Shown here piece by piece: positions 7,213 through 15,810 of a stretch of 64,000 bases of DNA. Source of the DNA: Streptomyces sp. NBC_01255. GTDB taxonomy: Bacteria; Actinomycetota; Actinomycetes; Streptomycetales; Streptomycetaceae. Below the pieces are notes generated by a model. That model saw only the letters and a program-made list of their open reading frames with translations. It searched no databases and was not told where the DNA came from. Both the position numbers and the translations under genes were made by a program. How positions within the stretch are numbered: the stretch's first letter is position 1; every line of letters starts with the position of its first letter. The DNA lies in assembly GCF_036226445.1 (NCBI RefSeq), contig NZ_CP108474.1, positions 7,502,001-7,566,000 of the forward strand, written 5' to 3'.

Positions 7213-8933
7213 CCGCCCGCCCCGCGCACCAGATCCGCGACCCGCAGCGGATCGGCCGGCGGGACGGCCCCGCGCCACGCCACGTGCCCGTCCGGGCGCA
7301 CCAGGACGAACGGCCGCTCGTACCGCCGTGCCACCCGCGGGTCGCGACAGTGCCGTACGCGGAGGGGGACCCCGCGGTCGGCGAAGGCGCGGACCAGACC
7401 GTCGGGAGTCCCGGCTCCGGCGTCGAAGCGCTCGAAGCAGAGGAGGACGAACTCCCCGCCGAACAGGTCGAGCGTCGACCGGCCGGGCCCGAGCCACGCG
7501 TGCGGAGCCCGTACCCCGGGAAGCGTCGTACGGTTCCAGACCGGCCCGTCAGGCATGCCAGAGCCCTCCCGCCCGTCCGGCATGTCCGAGCCCTCCGGCC
7601 CGTCCGAGCCGTCCGATCCCTCCGGCCCGACGGCGTCGGGCGGCGGGTCCGTCCTCCCCTTCTCGTCCGCGATCACCGCGGACGCGTACCGGTGCGCGAA
7701 GTGCAGGTCGGGCGCGTCGAACTCCCTGAGCGGATCGGAGTCCGCGATCTCCCGGCCCAGTGCGGCGCGGGCCCGCTCCCCGTCCTCCGTCCCGTCGCGC
7801 AGCGCGCCGGACAGCCGGCGGTCGACGGTCCGCCGCAGGTTGCGGTGGCTCTCCTCCAGGCTGTTGACGGCGATCGGCCGCCGTTCGCTCTCGTACGTGT
7901 CGAGCAGCCCGGCCCCGGCCCAGCCCGCCAGCTCCGCCGCCAGCTTCCAGCCGAGACCGGCCGCGTCGCCCACGCCCGTCGCGAGCCCGAGCCCGCCCGA
8001 GGGCGACAGGGTGTGCGCCGCGTCCCCGGCGAGGAAGACCCGCCCGTCGCGATACCGCGAGGCCACCCGATGGGTCAGGTGCCAGGTGGTGTCCGACAGC
8101 ACCTCGACCCGCACGGCGAGCGCGATCGCCCGCCGCACGACCCGCTCGGCGTCCGCGGGCCCGGCCGGACACGTCAGCCGGTACAGCTCCCGGCCGTCCA
8201 TCGCCCGCAGTGGATAGCGCAGCCCGCCGGGCTCGGTGACGAAGTGGACGAGTGCCGCGCGCGGCCCGAGCAGGGATCCGAGCCCGGGGGCCCGGAAGAG
8301 GATGTTGCGCAGGGTCCGGGTGCGGTGCCGCTCGGGCGCCTCGATCCCGCAGGCCTTGCGCACGGGCGACGAGGCCCCGTCGCAGCCCACCAGGTACCGG
8401 GCGTGCACCGTCGTCCGCACCCCCGCCCCGTCCACGAGGGCAACGCGCACCCGGTCGGGCTTCCGGGTGAGCCCGACCATGCGCGTGCCGAGCCGGACCG
8501 GTCCCGCGGGCCGGACCCCCAGGCGGGCGGTGAGCAGCGGAGCCAGCCAGTGCTGCGGGCAGATCGCCTCGGGCTCCGGCGTGTACGAGGGCAGGGGCCG
8601 TTCACCGGCCGTGCCGAGCCGCAGCCGGTGCAGCTCGTACTCGCCGACGGCGGTCACCCACGCGATGTCCAGCGTGTGGTCCGCCGGCCAGCCCGCGCCC
8701 CGGATCGCGTCCGCGACGCCCCAGCGCCGGAACTCCTCCATGGCGCGCGGGCCGACGGTGGAGACCCTCGGGTGCGTGACCCGGCCGTCCCCGGCCTCCA
8801 CCAGGACGAAGTCCACGCCCCGGTGGGTGAGGTCGAGGGCGAGCGCGAGCCCCACGGGACCGCCGCCCACGATCAGTACCTCGGTCTCCTCGGTCTCCTC
8901 GGTCCTCCGACCGGTCCTCCTGCTGTCCGTCAC
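7209..8933 (-). CDS. FAD-dependent aromatic monooxygenase, RebC/StaC position
   Basis: A 574-residue flavoprotein of the p-hydroxybenzoate hydroxylase/phenol hydroxylase family. It has the N-terminal dinucleotide fold (VLIVGGGPVGLALALDL, about residues 19-35), the second FAD motif FLAGDAAHTLSPSGGLGLATG, and a C-terminal thioredoxin-like domain. RebC and StaC, which set the oxidation state of the indolocarbazole core, belong to this family. A Gly/Ser/Pro-rich insert with reiterated Met-Pro-Asp-Gly lies before the C-terminal domain (7550-7640). The GTG start is 4 nt after the dimer-synthase stop and its stop overlaps the P450 start. RebC-like function is inferred from position. Confidence 0.82.
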   Translation of the reverse strand: MTDSRRTGRRTEETEETEVLIVGGGPVGLALALDLTHRGVDFVLVEAGDGRVTHPRVSTVGPRAMEEFRRWGVADAIRGAGWPADHTLDIAWVTAVGEYELHRLRLGTAGERPLPSYTPEPEAICPQHWLAPLLTARLGVRPAGPVRLGTRMVGLTRKPDRVRVALVDGAGVRTTVHARYLVGCDGASSPVRKACGIEAPERHRTRTLRNILFRAPGLGSLLGPRAALVHFVTEPGGLRYPLRAMDGRELYRLTCPAGPADAERVVRRAIALAVRVEVLSDTTWHLTHRVASRYRDGRVFLAGDAAHTLSPSGGLGLATGVGDAAGLGWKLAAELAGWAGAGLLDTYESERRPIAVNSLEESHRNLRRTVDRRLSGALRDGTEDGERARAALGREIADSDPLREFDAPDLHFAHRYASAVIADEKGRTDPPPDAVGPEGSDGSDGPEGSDMPDGREGSGMPDGPVWNRTTLPGVRAPHAWLGPGRSTLDLFGGEFVLLCFERFDAGAGTPDGLVRAFADRGVPLRVRHCRDPRVARRYERPFVLVRPDGHVAWRGAVPPADPLRVADLVRGAGG

Positions 8934-8937
8934 GGCC

Positions 8938-11900
8938 TCAGCTCCTCCCCTCGTGTGCGAAGCGCTCCGCGTACCAGGTCATCAACTCCGGCACCCTGTC
9001 CGGCACGCCCTCGCACTCCCGGGCCATCACCGCGAGATGGCGGAAGCGCATCGCGAACCCGCGCCGGGCCACGTCGGGCCGCGCGATGTACGCGGGCGGC
9101 TCCTCCAGCTCGAAGGAGGGCCCGGCCGTCCGCCCCCGCCACCCCGACTCCATCGGCATCAACTGCTCGGCCAGCGGGCGCATCATCCCCGTCATCACGT
9201 CGATGGCGGCGTTCATCAGCTTCGAGCGGCGCAGGCTCGCGTCCGGGCTCTCCCCGAAGTGCTGCACGATCAGCTGGAGCATCATGAAGTAGCAGCGGTT
9301 GAAGAGCCGCATCACCTGCCGCGCGTGCGGATCGCTCACCGCCGCCCGCCCGGGGTGCCCGGGGTCGAGCGTCGGATTGCGCAGCGACGGGTACGCCGGG
9401 TGCCACGGCGCGCCCTCGCCGTGCGGCCCGTCGGCGCGTTCCGTCATCAGCAGCTCGGCGAGGCGGACGAACGTGTCGTGGTGGGACTCGGAGCCGGCCT
9501 TCTCGGTGTCGAGGACGCCGCCCTCGCCCTGCTCGGTCACGAAGTCGACGGCGAACAGCGCGCTCGACAGGTCGTCCACCTCCAACTGGTAGTCCGGATG
9601 CACGGCGTTGACCGTGCCGCCGATGAAGAGGTGGTGCTCGCCCCCGCCGCGCCCCCGGTCGACCGGGAACAGGTCGGGGACCCGGGTCAGGCCCTCCCGG
9701 ATGCCCGCGTACAACTCGCTGGGCGAGCCGAACGGGCCGGGTCCGGGTCCGTCCTTGGCCCCGGCCCCGGCGCCACCCGCGAGCCGCTCGGGCCGCTCGA
9801 TGGCGATGAACCGCTGGAGACTGCCCAGGTGCAGCGGTTCGAGCGCGAAGTCCAGCGGCAGCGGCAGCCTGCCCGGCGTCCCGAAGTCGACCTCCGGGAC
9901 GTGGAACGGCTCGCCCATCGCCATCAGGATGTTGTTGACGACCAGGAAGTGCATCATCTCCTCACGGGCCACGTCGAAGAGGCTGTCCCTGACGCCCTTG
10001 GCCAGGCTCTCCCCGCCGTCCCCGCACGCCAGCCGCAGCTGGCGCGGAGTCCACACCCCGCTGCGGACGTACTCGAACCCGGTGCCGTGCGTCGGCACCG
10101 AGTACCCGGCGAAGAGGTACTGGAGCGAGGTGGCGAGCTCCACCGTGACGGCCTGCCAGAGCGCCGACCGCAGCTGGGCCCGGGTGGTGATCTGCGGATA
10201 CGAGCGGACCGGTGACGGGACGGCGGCCGGGGGCACGGCCGCCGCCGTGCTCTGCGCGCGCAGGTACTTCAGGAGCAGCCGCGCCTTGGGCAGGGACAGG
10301 TCACGGGTCGGCGGCATGTAGTACGTCCGGTCCTTGTTCGCCGGATCGCACATCTGCCAGATGAGCTTCGCGTACGTCTCCACCTTGCAGCGGTCCGCCA
10401 GGCTGAACACCTCGTCGCGCATGAACGGGAACAGCTGCTCGTAGTACGCGAACACCTCGCGGTGCAGCAGCTCGAACGTCACGTCCTGCTGCAGGACGGC
10501 GTCCAGCTGCCAGTCGTCGGGCAGGACGCGGACGGCGGCGGAGCCCGCCCAGGGCCAGAAGCCGAGGGCGTCCCCGTGGTCGTAGCAGGCCTCGGCGGAG
10601 CCCGGGGCGGCCGGATCGTGGGGCGGCAGATCCTCGGGACCGGCCGCGAGCAGCAGCCGTGCCGTGCCGGCCCGCGCCCCGGAGACGGTGAACCGGCCGC
10701 GTCCGTGCGCGTCCGTGGCGAAGCCGCACCAGGAAGCTCCGTCGCGACCGGAACCCTCCCCGACGAGCGGCTTCCCGCCGGAGGTCCGGCCGGCCCGGAG
10801 CCGTACGATCTCGACGTCCCCGCAGCGGGCCGTCGGGGCCGCGGCCACCGGATCCAGCGGCAGGGCCCGGGGGTTGGGGAACTGCCGGACGACGACCTCG
10901 TCGAGAGCGGCCGGAACACCCCGCACGAAGGTCCGCACCGGGACCTCGACCGCGTGCTCCTCGCCGCGCTCCGGGTCCGGATGCTCCAGGATCAGGCAGG
11001 CCTCGTCGGTCAGGACGACGGCCTCGCGCTCCCGCAGCAGCACCGTGCGGGTGCCCTCGCCGTCCGCCGCCGGGCGCACCAGGACGAGTCCTTCCTCCGC
11101 GGCCCGCCGTGCCGCTTCCGCCGATGCGGCCGGTACGGTCACCACCTCGCCTCCCGCGGTGGCTCCGGCCGGCAGCACGGCGACCGGCAGATCCGAGCGG
11201 GCGGTCCGCAACTCCAGGGCGGCACCCCCGCCCCCGTGCGCGAAGGGCCGGTTGAACGCCACCGTGGCCGTCTCCGGGGAGACCCGTACGGTGCACGGAC
11301 CGGGGGCCTCGTCCGTACGGGATTCCTTCTCGCACGGGACGAGCAACCGCCCCGCCGGATGCGTGCGCGGCTCGTCCGGCCGCCAGGGCGCGATGGTGCC
11401 CCGCAGCCGCCACACCCCCGGCGCGTCCTCCGGGTCCCGTACGCCCTCCGCGGCCGGCTGCTCCAGGGCGAACTGGACGACGATCCCGCCGCCTTCACCC
11501 TCCTCCACGGCGGCCCGCAGGGCGCGGACGGCGGGGGAGTCCGCCGCCGAGGCAGGCCAGTCGAGCCCCTCCCAGGCGCCGATCGCGAACTGGTGGAGTG
11601 TCCGGCGCACCGGCGTGAAGCCGTGCCACCGGGGCGGCATGAAGCCGCCCACGTCCCCCACGCACAGGTATCCCGCGTCGTGCGAGCGGCCCTCCCGCCC
11701 GAACGCGAACTGGCCGCCCATCAGGGTCGTCGTCCACGTGGAGGCGGGATCGACGTCGAAGACCCGGGCCCGGTTCACCGTCGTGCCCAGATACGGGTTG
11801 TAGTGGCCCCACATGTCGACGGCCCGCCCGACGACCGGATCGTCCGTCTCGACGGCCCCGGCCACCCGCTCCGCCCCGGTCACCCGGGCGTCCAGGACGA

Positions 11901-12141
11901 GATGGCCGTTCCCGGAGAAGTGCCCACCGCGGGCGCCGTGCTCCGCGAGGTGCTCGTGGTACGCCTCGGCGGGCCCGTCCTCCCCGAACGGGCCCACGGC
12001 CGCGGGGCGTTCGGCCCCGGCCTCCGCACCTCGCAGGGCGGTGTTGCGCGCCAGGTCCACGAGTCCGCCGCGCGGGCCCGTGGGCAGCCGTGTCACGGCG
12101 GTCCCGCCGAAGTACAGACGGGGAAGGTCGAACACGCTCAT
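8938..12141 (-). CDS. Chromopyrrolate synthase / iminophenylpyruvate dimer synthase-like (RebD, StaD, VioB family)
   Basis: A 1067-residue protein, close to the length of RebD, StaD and VioB (about 1000-1100). The N-terminus FDLPRLYFGGTAV and the C-terminal ferritin-like part, with ELATSLQYLFAGYSVP and REEMMHFLVVNNILMAMGEP (about residues 690-740), are hallmarks of the family, which oxidatively couples two imine-pyruvates made from Trp. With the neighbouring oxidase it should build a chromopyrrolic acid-type dimer. ATG 12141 overlaps the oxidase stop (ATGA). It is the signature gene of the cluster. The substrate could be Trp or another aromatic amino acid; the sequence alone does not decide. 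Confidence 0.87.
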   Translation of the reverse strand: MSVFDLPRLYFGGTAVTRLPTGPRGGLVDLARNTALRGAEAGAERPAAVGPFGEDGPAEAYHEHLAEHGARGGHFSGNGHLVLDARVTGAERVAGAVETDDPVVGRAVDMWGHYNPYLGTTVNRARVFDVDPASTWTTTLMGGQFAFGREGRSHDAGYLCVGDVGGFMPPRWHGFTPVRRTLHQFAIGAWEGLDWPASAADSPAVRALRAAVEEGEGGGIVVQFALEQPAAEGVRDPEDAPGVWRLRGTIAPWRPDEPRTHPAGRLLVPCEKESRTDEAPGPCTVRVSPETATVAFNRPFAHGGGGAALELRTARSDLPVAVLPAGATAGGEVVTVPAASAEAARRAAEEGLVLVRPAADGEGTRTVLLREREAVVLTDEACLILEHPDPERGEEHAVEVPVRTFVRGVPAALDEVVVRQFPNPRALPLDPVAAAPTARCGDVEIVRLRAGRTSGGKPLVGEGSGRDGASWCGFATDAHGRGRFTVSGARAGTARLLLAAGPEDLPPHDPAAPGSAEACYDHGDALGFWPWAGSAAVRVLPDDWQLDAVLQQDVTFELLHREVFAYYEQLFPFMRDEVFSLADRCKVETYAKLIWQMCDPANKDRTYYMPPTRDLSLPKARLLLKYLRAQSTAAAVPPAAVPSPVRSYPQITTRAQLRSALWQAVTVELATSLQYLFAGYSVPTHGTGFEYVRSGVWTPRQLRLACGDGGESLAKGVRDSLFDVAREEMMHFLVVNNILMAMGEPFHVPEVDFGTPGRLPLPLDFALEPLHLGSLQRFIAIERPERLAGGAGAGAKDGPGPGPFGSPSELYAGIREGLTRVPDLFPVDRGRGGGEHHLFIGGTVNAVHPDYQLEVDDLSSALFAVDFVTEQGEGGVLDTEKAGSESHHDTFVRLAELLMTERADGPHGEGAPWHPAYPSLRNPTLDPGHPGRAAVSDPHARQVMRLFNRCYFMMLQLIVQHFGESPDASLRRSKLMNAAIDVMTGMMRPLAEQLMPMESGWRGRTAGPSFELEEPPAYIARPDVARRGFAMRFRHLAVMARECEGVPDRVPELMTWYAERFAHEGRS

Positions 12142-13793
12142 GCCGCCTCCAGTCCGGCCCGCGGCGCCACGCCCCGGCCCGGCGCGTGCCGGGCGATCAG
12201 GTCCACGGCCTCGAGGGCCGACTCGACCGCCCCCTCGATCCACGCGGGCTCGGTCGCGCAGTGCTCCCCGGCGAAGAACATCCGGCGCTGCGGCCGCACG
12301 GCCCGCCCGCGCTGCTCCTCGCAGGCGGCGGCGTCCTGCCCCCAGCGGATGGTGCAGCCCCCCTCCGTCCACGGATGCTCGCCCCACGCGAGGCTGGCGA
12401 CGCCCCGCACCATCCCGCGCCGCAGCAGCTGCGGATGCATCCGGCCCAGCTCCTCGACGACCGTCCGGTGCCGGAGCGGCGGAGGCATCCGGCCGAGGTG
12501 GTCGGCGTCCTCGCCGATCGTGTAGCTGGCGAGGAGGGCCGCGCCCTGCGCCGGATCCGTGGCCCCGTCGGCCACGGCCCCGTCGTCCGCCGAGGGCGGG
12601 TAGTACGTCTGCCGGATGCGGCCTCCGCTGAAGGAGGCGCCGCCCCGGATCCCCTCGCGCTCCCAGAACGGCTCGCGGCAGTGCACCGCCACCTTCGTCG
12701 CCGGGCAGTAGTCCACCTCCCGCACGACCGCGAGCTTGTCCTCGTCGAAGCCGGTCAGCGTGAGGCCCCGCAGCACGGAGAACGGCACGGTGCACAGCAC
12801 GTAGTCGCAGCGCCGCACGGTCGCTCCCGGCCCGCCCCCGATCCGTACGAGGACGTGGTCGGCGGCCACCTCGAAGCCCGACACCCGCTGCCCGAACCAG
12901 ATGGGGCCGCGCACGCGGGCTGCGAGCCGTTGCACGAGCTGGTCCATGCCGCAGGCGAGCCGCACCAGTTCGGGACTGGTCTCGGTGAGGATGTCGTCGA
13001 GGAAGCTGTTGAGGCGGGTGCCGCAGCCGGACCGGATCCCCGGGTGGGCGGCGAACAGACCGTGCACGTCGATCCGGTCCTTCGCGTGGCCGAGAAGGTG
13101 CGGGGACACGTCGACCTCCTCGACCAGATCGAGGAGGTTGCGCGCGAGATCGGCGCGGAGCCCCGCCCGCAGCGCCGGCGGCGCCACCGCGTCGACCACG
13201 GCCGCGAGCCACGCGCCGAACACCACGGTCTCCTCGCGGTAGTCGGCACCCGGCAGCGAGGCGCGGACGTCGGCGATCAGCGCGCGGGGGGCGTCCCGCA
13301 GCCGGACGTGGCCGGTGCTGGTCGCCAGAAAGGCGTTCTCCTCGGACAGCAGGGTGGTGAACGGGCGGACCTGGTCGGCGAGGCCGAGGTGCTCGACGTA
13401 GCGCATCGTGCGGTGGTGCGCGGTCGGGATGCGCATCGCGCCGAGCTCCACGAACGGCGCGCCCTCGGATGCGCCGAACCGGTGCGTGTGGACGCGGCCT
13501 CCGAGCCTGCGGCTGCCCTCGATGACCTCGACGCGGAACCCGAGCCGCTCCAGCTCGTACGCGGCGACCAGACCGGCCATCCCCGCGCCCACGACGCTGA
13601 CCGTGCTGTTGGCGCGGGTGCGGCGGCGGGCGCGCGGCAGGAGCTGCTGAACGTGGCCGGGCCGTGTGACGGCGGCGGGCTGCGGCGTGGTGGTGGCCTG
13701 CGGCACTGCGCCGGCCTGCGGCACTGCGCCGGCCTGTGGCCCGGTGGCGGGCTGCGTCACTGCGGTGGTCTGCGTGACGGGTGCGGTCTGCAT
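12138..13793 (-). CDS. FAD-dependent L-amino-acid oxidase-like (RebO/StaO/VioA role)
   Basis: A 551-residue flavin amine oxidase. It has the dinucleotide fold VSVVGAGMAGLVAAYELE (about residues 65-82), the GG-doublet motif RRLGGRVHTHRFG, the ELGAMRIP segment seen in RebO/VioA-type oxidases and the C-terminal FAD motif MFFAGEHCATEPAWIEGAVESA. It would turn an aromatic amino acid into its imine-pyruvate with release of peroxide. The first 60 residues are a low-complexity Thr/Gln/Ala/Pro extension with repeated Gln-Ala-Gly-Ala-Val-Pro, absent from typical members. ATG 13793 follows GAGGGGGAG. Tryptophan as substrate is inferred from the adjacent RebD-like gene. Confidence 0.87.
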   Translation of the reverse strand: MQTAPVTQTTAVTQPATGPQAGAVPQAGAVPQATTTPQPAAVTRPGHVQQLLPRARRRTRANSTVSVVGAGMAGLVAAYELERLGFRVEVIEGSRRLGGRVHTHRFGASEGAPFVELGAMRIPTAHHRTMRYVEHLGLADQVRPFTTLLSEENAFLATSTGHVRLRDAPRALIADVRASLPGADYREETVVFGAWLAAVVDAVAPPALRAGLRADLARNLLDLVEEVDVSPHLLGHAKDRIDVHGLFAAHPGIRSGCGTRLNSFLDDILTETSPELVRLACGMDQLVQRLAARVRGPIWFGQRVSGFEVAADHVLVRIGGGPGATVRRCDYVLCTVPFSVLRGLTLTGFDEDKLAVVREVDYCPATKVAVHCREPFWEREGIRGGASFSGGRIRQTYYPPSADDGAVADGATDPAQGAALLASYTIGEDADHLGRMPPPLRHRTVVEELGRMHPQLLRRGMVRGVASLAWGEHPWTEGGCTIRWGQDAAACEEQRGRAVRPQRRMFFAGEHCATEPAWIEGAVESALEAVDLIARHAPGRGVAPRAGLEAA

Positions 13794-13815
13794 GACGGTC
13801 CGACTCCCCCTCGAA

Positions 13816-15525
13816 TCAGTGCGGACGGTGCGGGTGGTGCTCCTGGGGCTGCCGGACGGGTATCCGGCCCTCGACGGTGAGCGCCGCGAGGTAGGAGCGG
13901 ATCAGGGCGGTACGGGCCAGCGGGGCGACCAGACCGACGTATCCGTCGGGCCGGACGAGCCGCAGGTCGTCGGGGTGACCGAGCCGCCGCGCCTCGGCGG
14001 CGTCCCAGGGCGTCACCGGGAGGACGCGGACCGGGGCCGGGAACCCGTCGCAGGCCTCCCGCAGGGCGTCGAGCACGCAGGCGTCGGCGCGGGCGGCGTG
14101 CAGGACCAGCGTCCACCGTTCGTACCCGAGCAGCGTGTGCAGCCGGACGGCCGCGCCGCCGCCCCCGGCAGAGCCGGTGGTGAGGGCGACGTCCGGCATC
14201 CGGTCGCCCGCGCGCGGACCGGCGCGGTGACCGCGGCCGGGACGGTGCCGGGACAGCGAGCTGTCCCTGTGGTTCCGGCCCAGGTCGCTCAGCCGCAGGT
14301 CCAGCCGGCGCTGAACACCGCGCCGGGCGAGGGCCGCGGGCACGGTGGCGGTGAACGCCCGGTAGCCGAGCGGCGGGAGCGGCAGCTCCATGAAGTTGAA
14401 CCGCATCTCGCGGATGTACCGGACCGCGAGGAGCCGTTGCTCGTCGCTGTACGTGTCGAGGAGCTCCTCGCCCGCCTGCCCGCGGTGCACGGCGGCCAGC
14501 TTCCAGGCGAGGTTGTGGGCGCCGAGGATGCCGACGTTCATGCCGTGGCCGCCGACCGGCGCCCAGGCGTGCGCCGCGTCCCCGGCGAGCAGCCCGCGCC
14601 CCGAGCGGAGCCGGGCGGCGACCCGGTCGCTGAAGCGGGCCCGGTTGAGCCAGAGGTGCTCGGTGGGCTCCAGGCGCAGACCGGGCATCAAGGCGGTCTC
14701 CGCGACCAGGTCCCGGAGTTCGCCGATCGTGGGGGCGGCGGTCAGCGTGGGGTCGGGGTCGTCGCGGAAGCAGAAGAAGCGGAAGCCCCCGCCGGGCAGC
14801 GGGAAGACGAGCAGAGAGCGGTGCGGAGCCAGGAAGATGTGGCCCCTGCCGGGCTCCTCGCCGAGCTGCCAGGTCGGGTGGGCGTTGCCCTGGACGACCT
14901 GGAGGCCCGTGCGGCGGCGCCCCTCGAAGGGGATGCCCAGCCGGTCCCTGACCACGCTGGCGGTTCCCTCGCAGCCGACGATCCACGGGGCGGCCGCGGA
15001 CTCCACCGTGCCGTCCCCGTGCCGCAGGGTGAACTCGGCCCGGTCGTCGTGCACCTTGACGTCCGTCAGCTCCGTGTTCCACTCGACCCGGGTGCCGAGC
15101 CGGGCAAGATCCTCGGAGAGGAGGCGCTCGATGTCGTGCTGCTCGATGTTGAGGGGCCGGGCGCGGGCCGACCGCGTCCAGCCGGTGACGAGTTCGCCGA
15201 GGGCCCGGTCACGGGCGTGGACGGTCACCGCGTCCAGCTCCACCCCGTGGCGCCCGAGCGTCTCGCCGACCCCCAGGGCGTCGAGCGCCTCCCGGGCCCG
15301 CGCCCACAGCACCAGGGCCCGCGCCTCACGCTTGGTGGCGGGCGCCTTGTCGACGATCCGGACGCGGAGCCCGAGCCGGCGCAGACCGATGGCCAGGGTG
15401 AGGCCGACCGGGCCCGCCCCGACCACGCACACGTCCACGTCGCCGACGCCTTCATCGGCCGTCTCCCCGCCGACGTTTCCGTCCTTGCCCGTGTCCAATC
15501 GGGTCACCCCCCGCTCTCCGCTCAC
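13816..15525 (-). CDS. FAD-dependent aromatic monooxygenase, first gene of the bisindole operon
   Basis: A 569-residue p-hydroxybenzoate hydroxylase-family flavoprotein. Motifs: CVVGAGPVGLTLAIGL (about residues 34-49), the DG region, LLAGDAAHAWAPVGGHGMNVG as second FAD site, and a C-terminal thioredoxin-like domain. It differs clearly from the other monooxygenase of the operon, so this is not a recent duplication. It takes the place of the glycosyltransferase that precedes rebO in the rebeccamycin cluster. A late hydroxylation or ring rearrangement, as in indolotryptoline pathways, is possible. GTG 15507 with a nearer GGAGAG is an alternative start. It lies 22 bp before the oxidase. Confidence 0.82.
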   Translation of the reverse strand: MSGERGVTRLDTGKDGNVGGETADEGVGDVDVCVVGAGPVGLTLAIGLRRLGLRVRIVDKAPATKREARALVLWARAREALDALGVGETLGRHGVELDAVTVHARDRALGELVTGWTRSARARPLNIEQHDIERLLSEDLARLGTRVEWNTELTDVKVHDDRAEFTLRHGDGTVESAAAPWIVGCEGTASVVRDRLGIPFEGRRRTGLQVVQGNAHPTWQLGEEPGRGHIFLAPHRSLLVFPLPGGGFRFFCFRDDPDPTLTAAPTIGELRDLVAETALMPGLRLEPTEHLWLNRARFSDRVAARLRSGRGLLAGDAAHAWAPVGGHGMNVGILGAHNLAWKLAAVHRGQAGEELLDTYSDEQRLLAVRYIREMRFNFMELPLPPLGYRAFTATVPAALARRGVQRRLDLRLSDLGRNHRDSSLSRHRPGRGHRAGPRAGDRMPDVALTTGSAGGGGAAVRLHTLLGYERWTLVLHAARADACVLDALREACDGFPAPVRVLPVTPWDAAEARRLGHPDDLRLVRPDGYVGLVAPLARTALIRSYLAALTVEGRIPVRQPQEHHPHRPH

Positions 15526-15810
15526 CGTTCCCGGTGTTCAGCGTGCTTGCGGAAGATCACCTTCAACAGGGCGTGTACGGGGGCGCGGGGATCACTGCGA
15601 CCTGGGGAGATGACGACCTGTGCATCATCTGGACCGTTTGAGTGACGAATGGTGGGATTCGGCCGTGAGCACCGCTTCGGCGCCCTGGCCCGCCCGTGGA
15701 GGGCCGCCGCGACCTGGCCTGATCGAGACCTTGGGGCGCGGGGTCGTCCTCCCCGAGTTGACAGAGGGACGCCTCCCGGGCCGGGGTACGTGGCCAGTTC
15801 TGGACAGGAG
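15526..15810. promoter_or_regulatory. 285-bp gap holding the promoter of the bisindole operon
   Basis: This gap lies between the first gene of the leftward operon and the end of the MocR gene, which is also leftward. No convincing gene is visible. The operon promoter must lie here, unless transcription runs through from the MocR gene. The stretch 15600-15665 is less GC-rich (GATGACGACCTGTGCATCATC and the TTTGAGTGACGAATGG region), but I see no consensus -35/-10 pair or clear long palindrome. Confidence 0.4.

Noticed and set aside
7209-8933. A flavin-dependent halogenase in the operon
   Set aside because: Both flavoproteins have the p-hydroxybenzoate hydroxylase-type second FAD motif and a thioredoxin-like C-terminus; I see no Trp-x-Trp-x-Ile-Pro motif of halogenases.
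5920-15525. A violacein cluster
   Set aside because: A VioA/VioB-like pair is present, but there is no small VioE-type gene and the P450 fits indolocarbazole pathways, not violacein.
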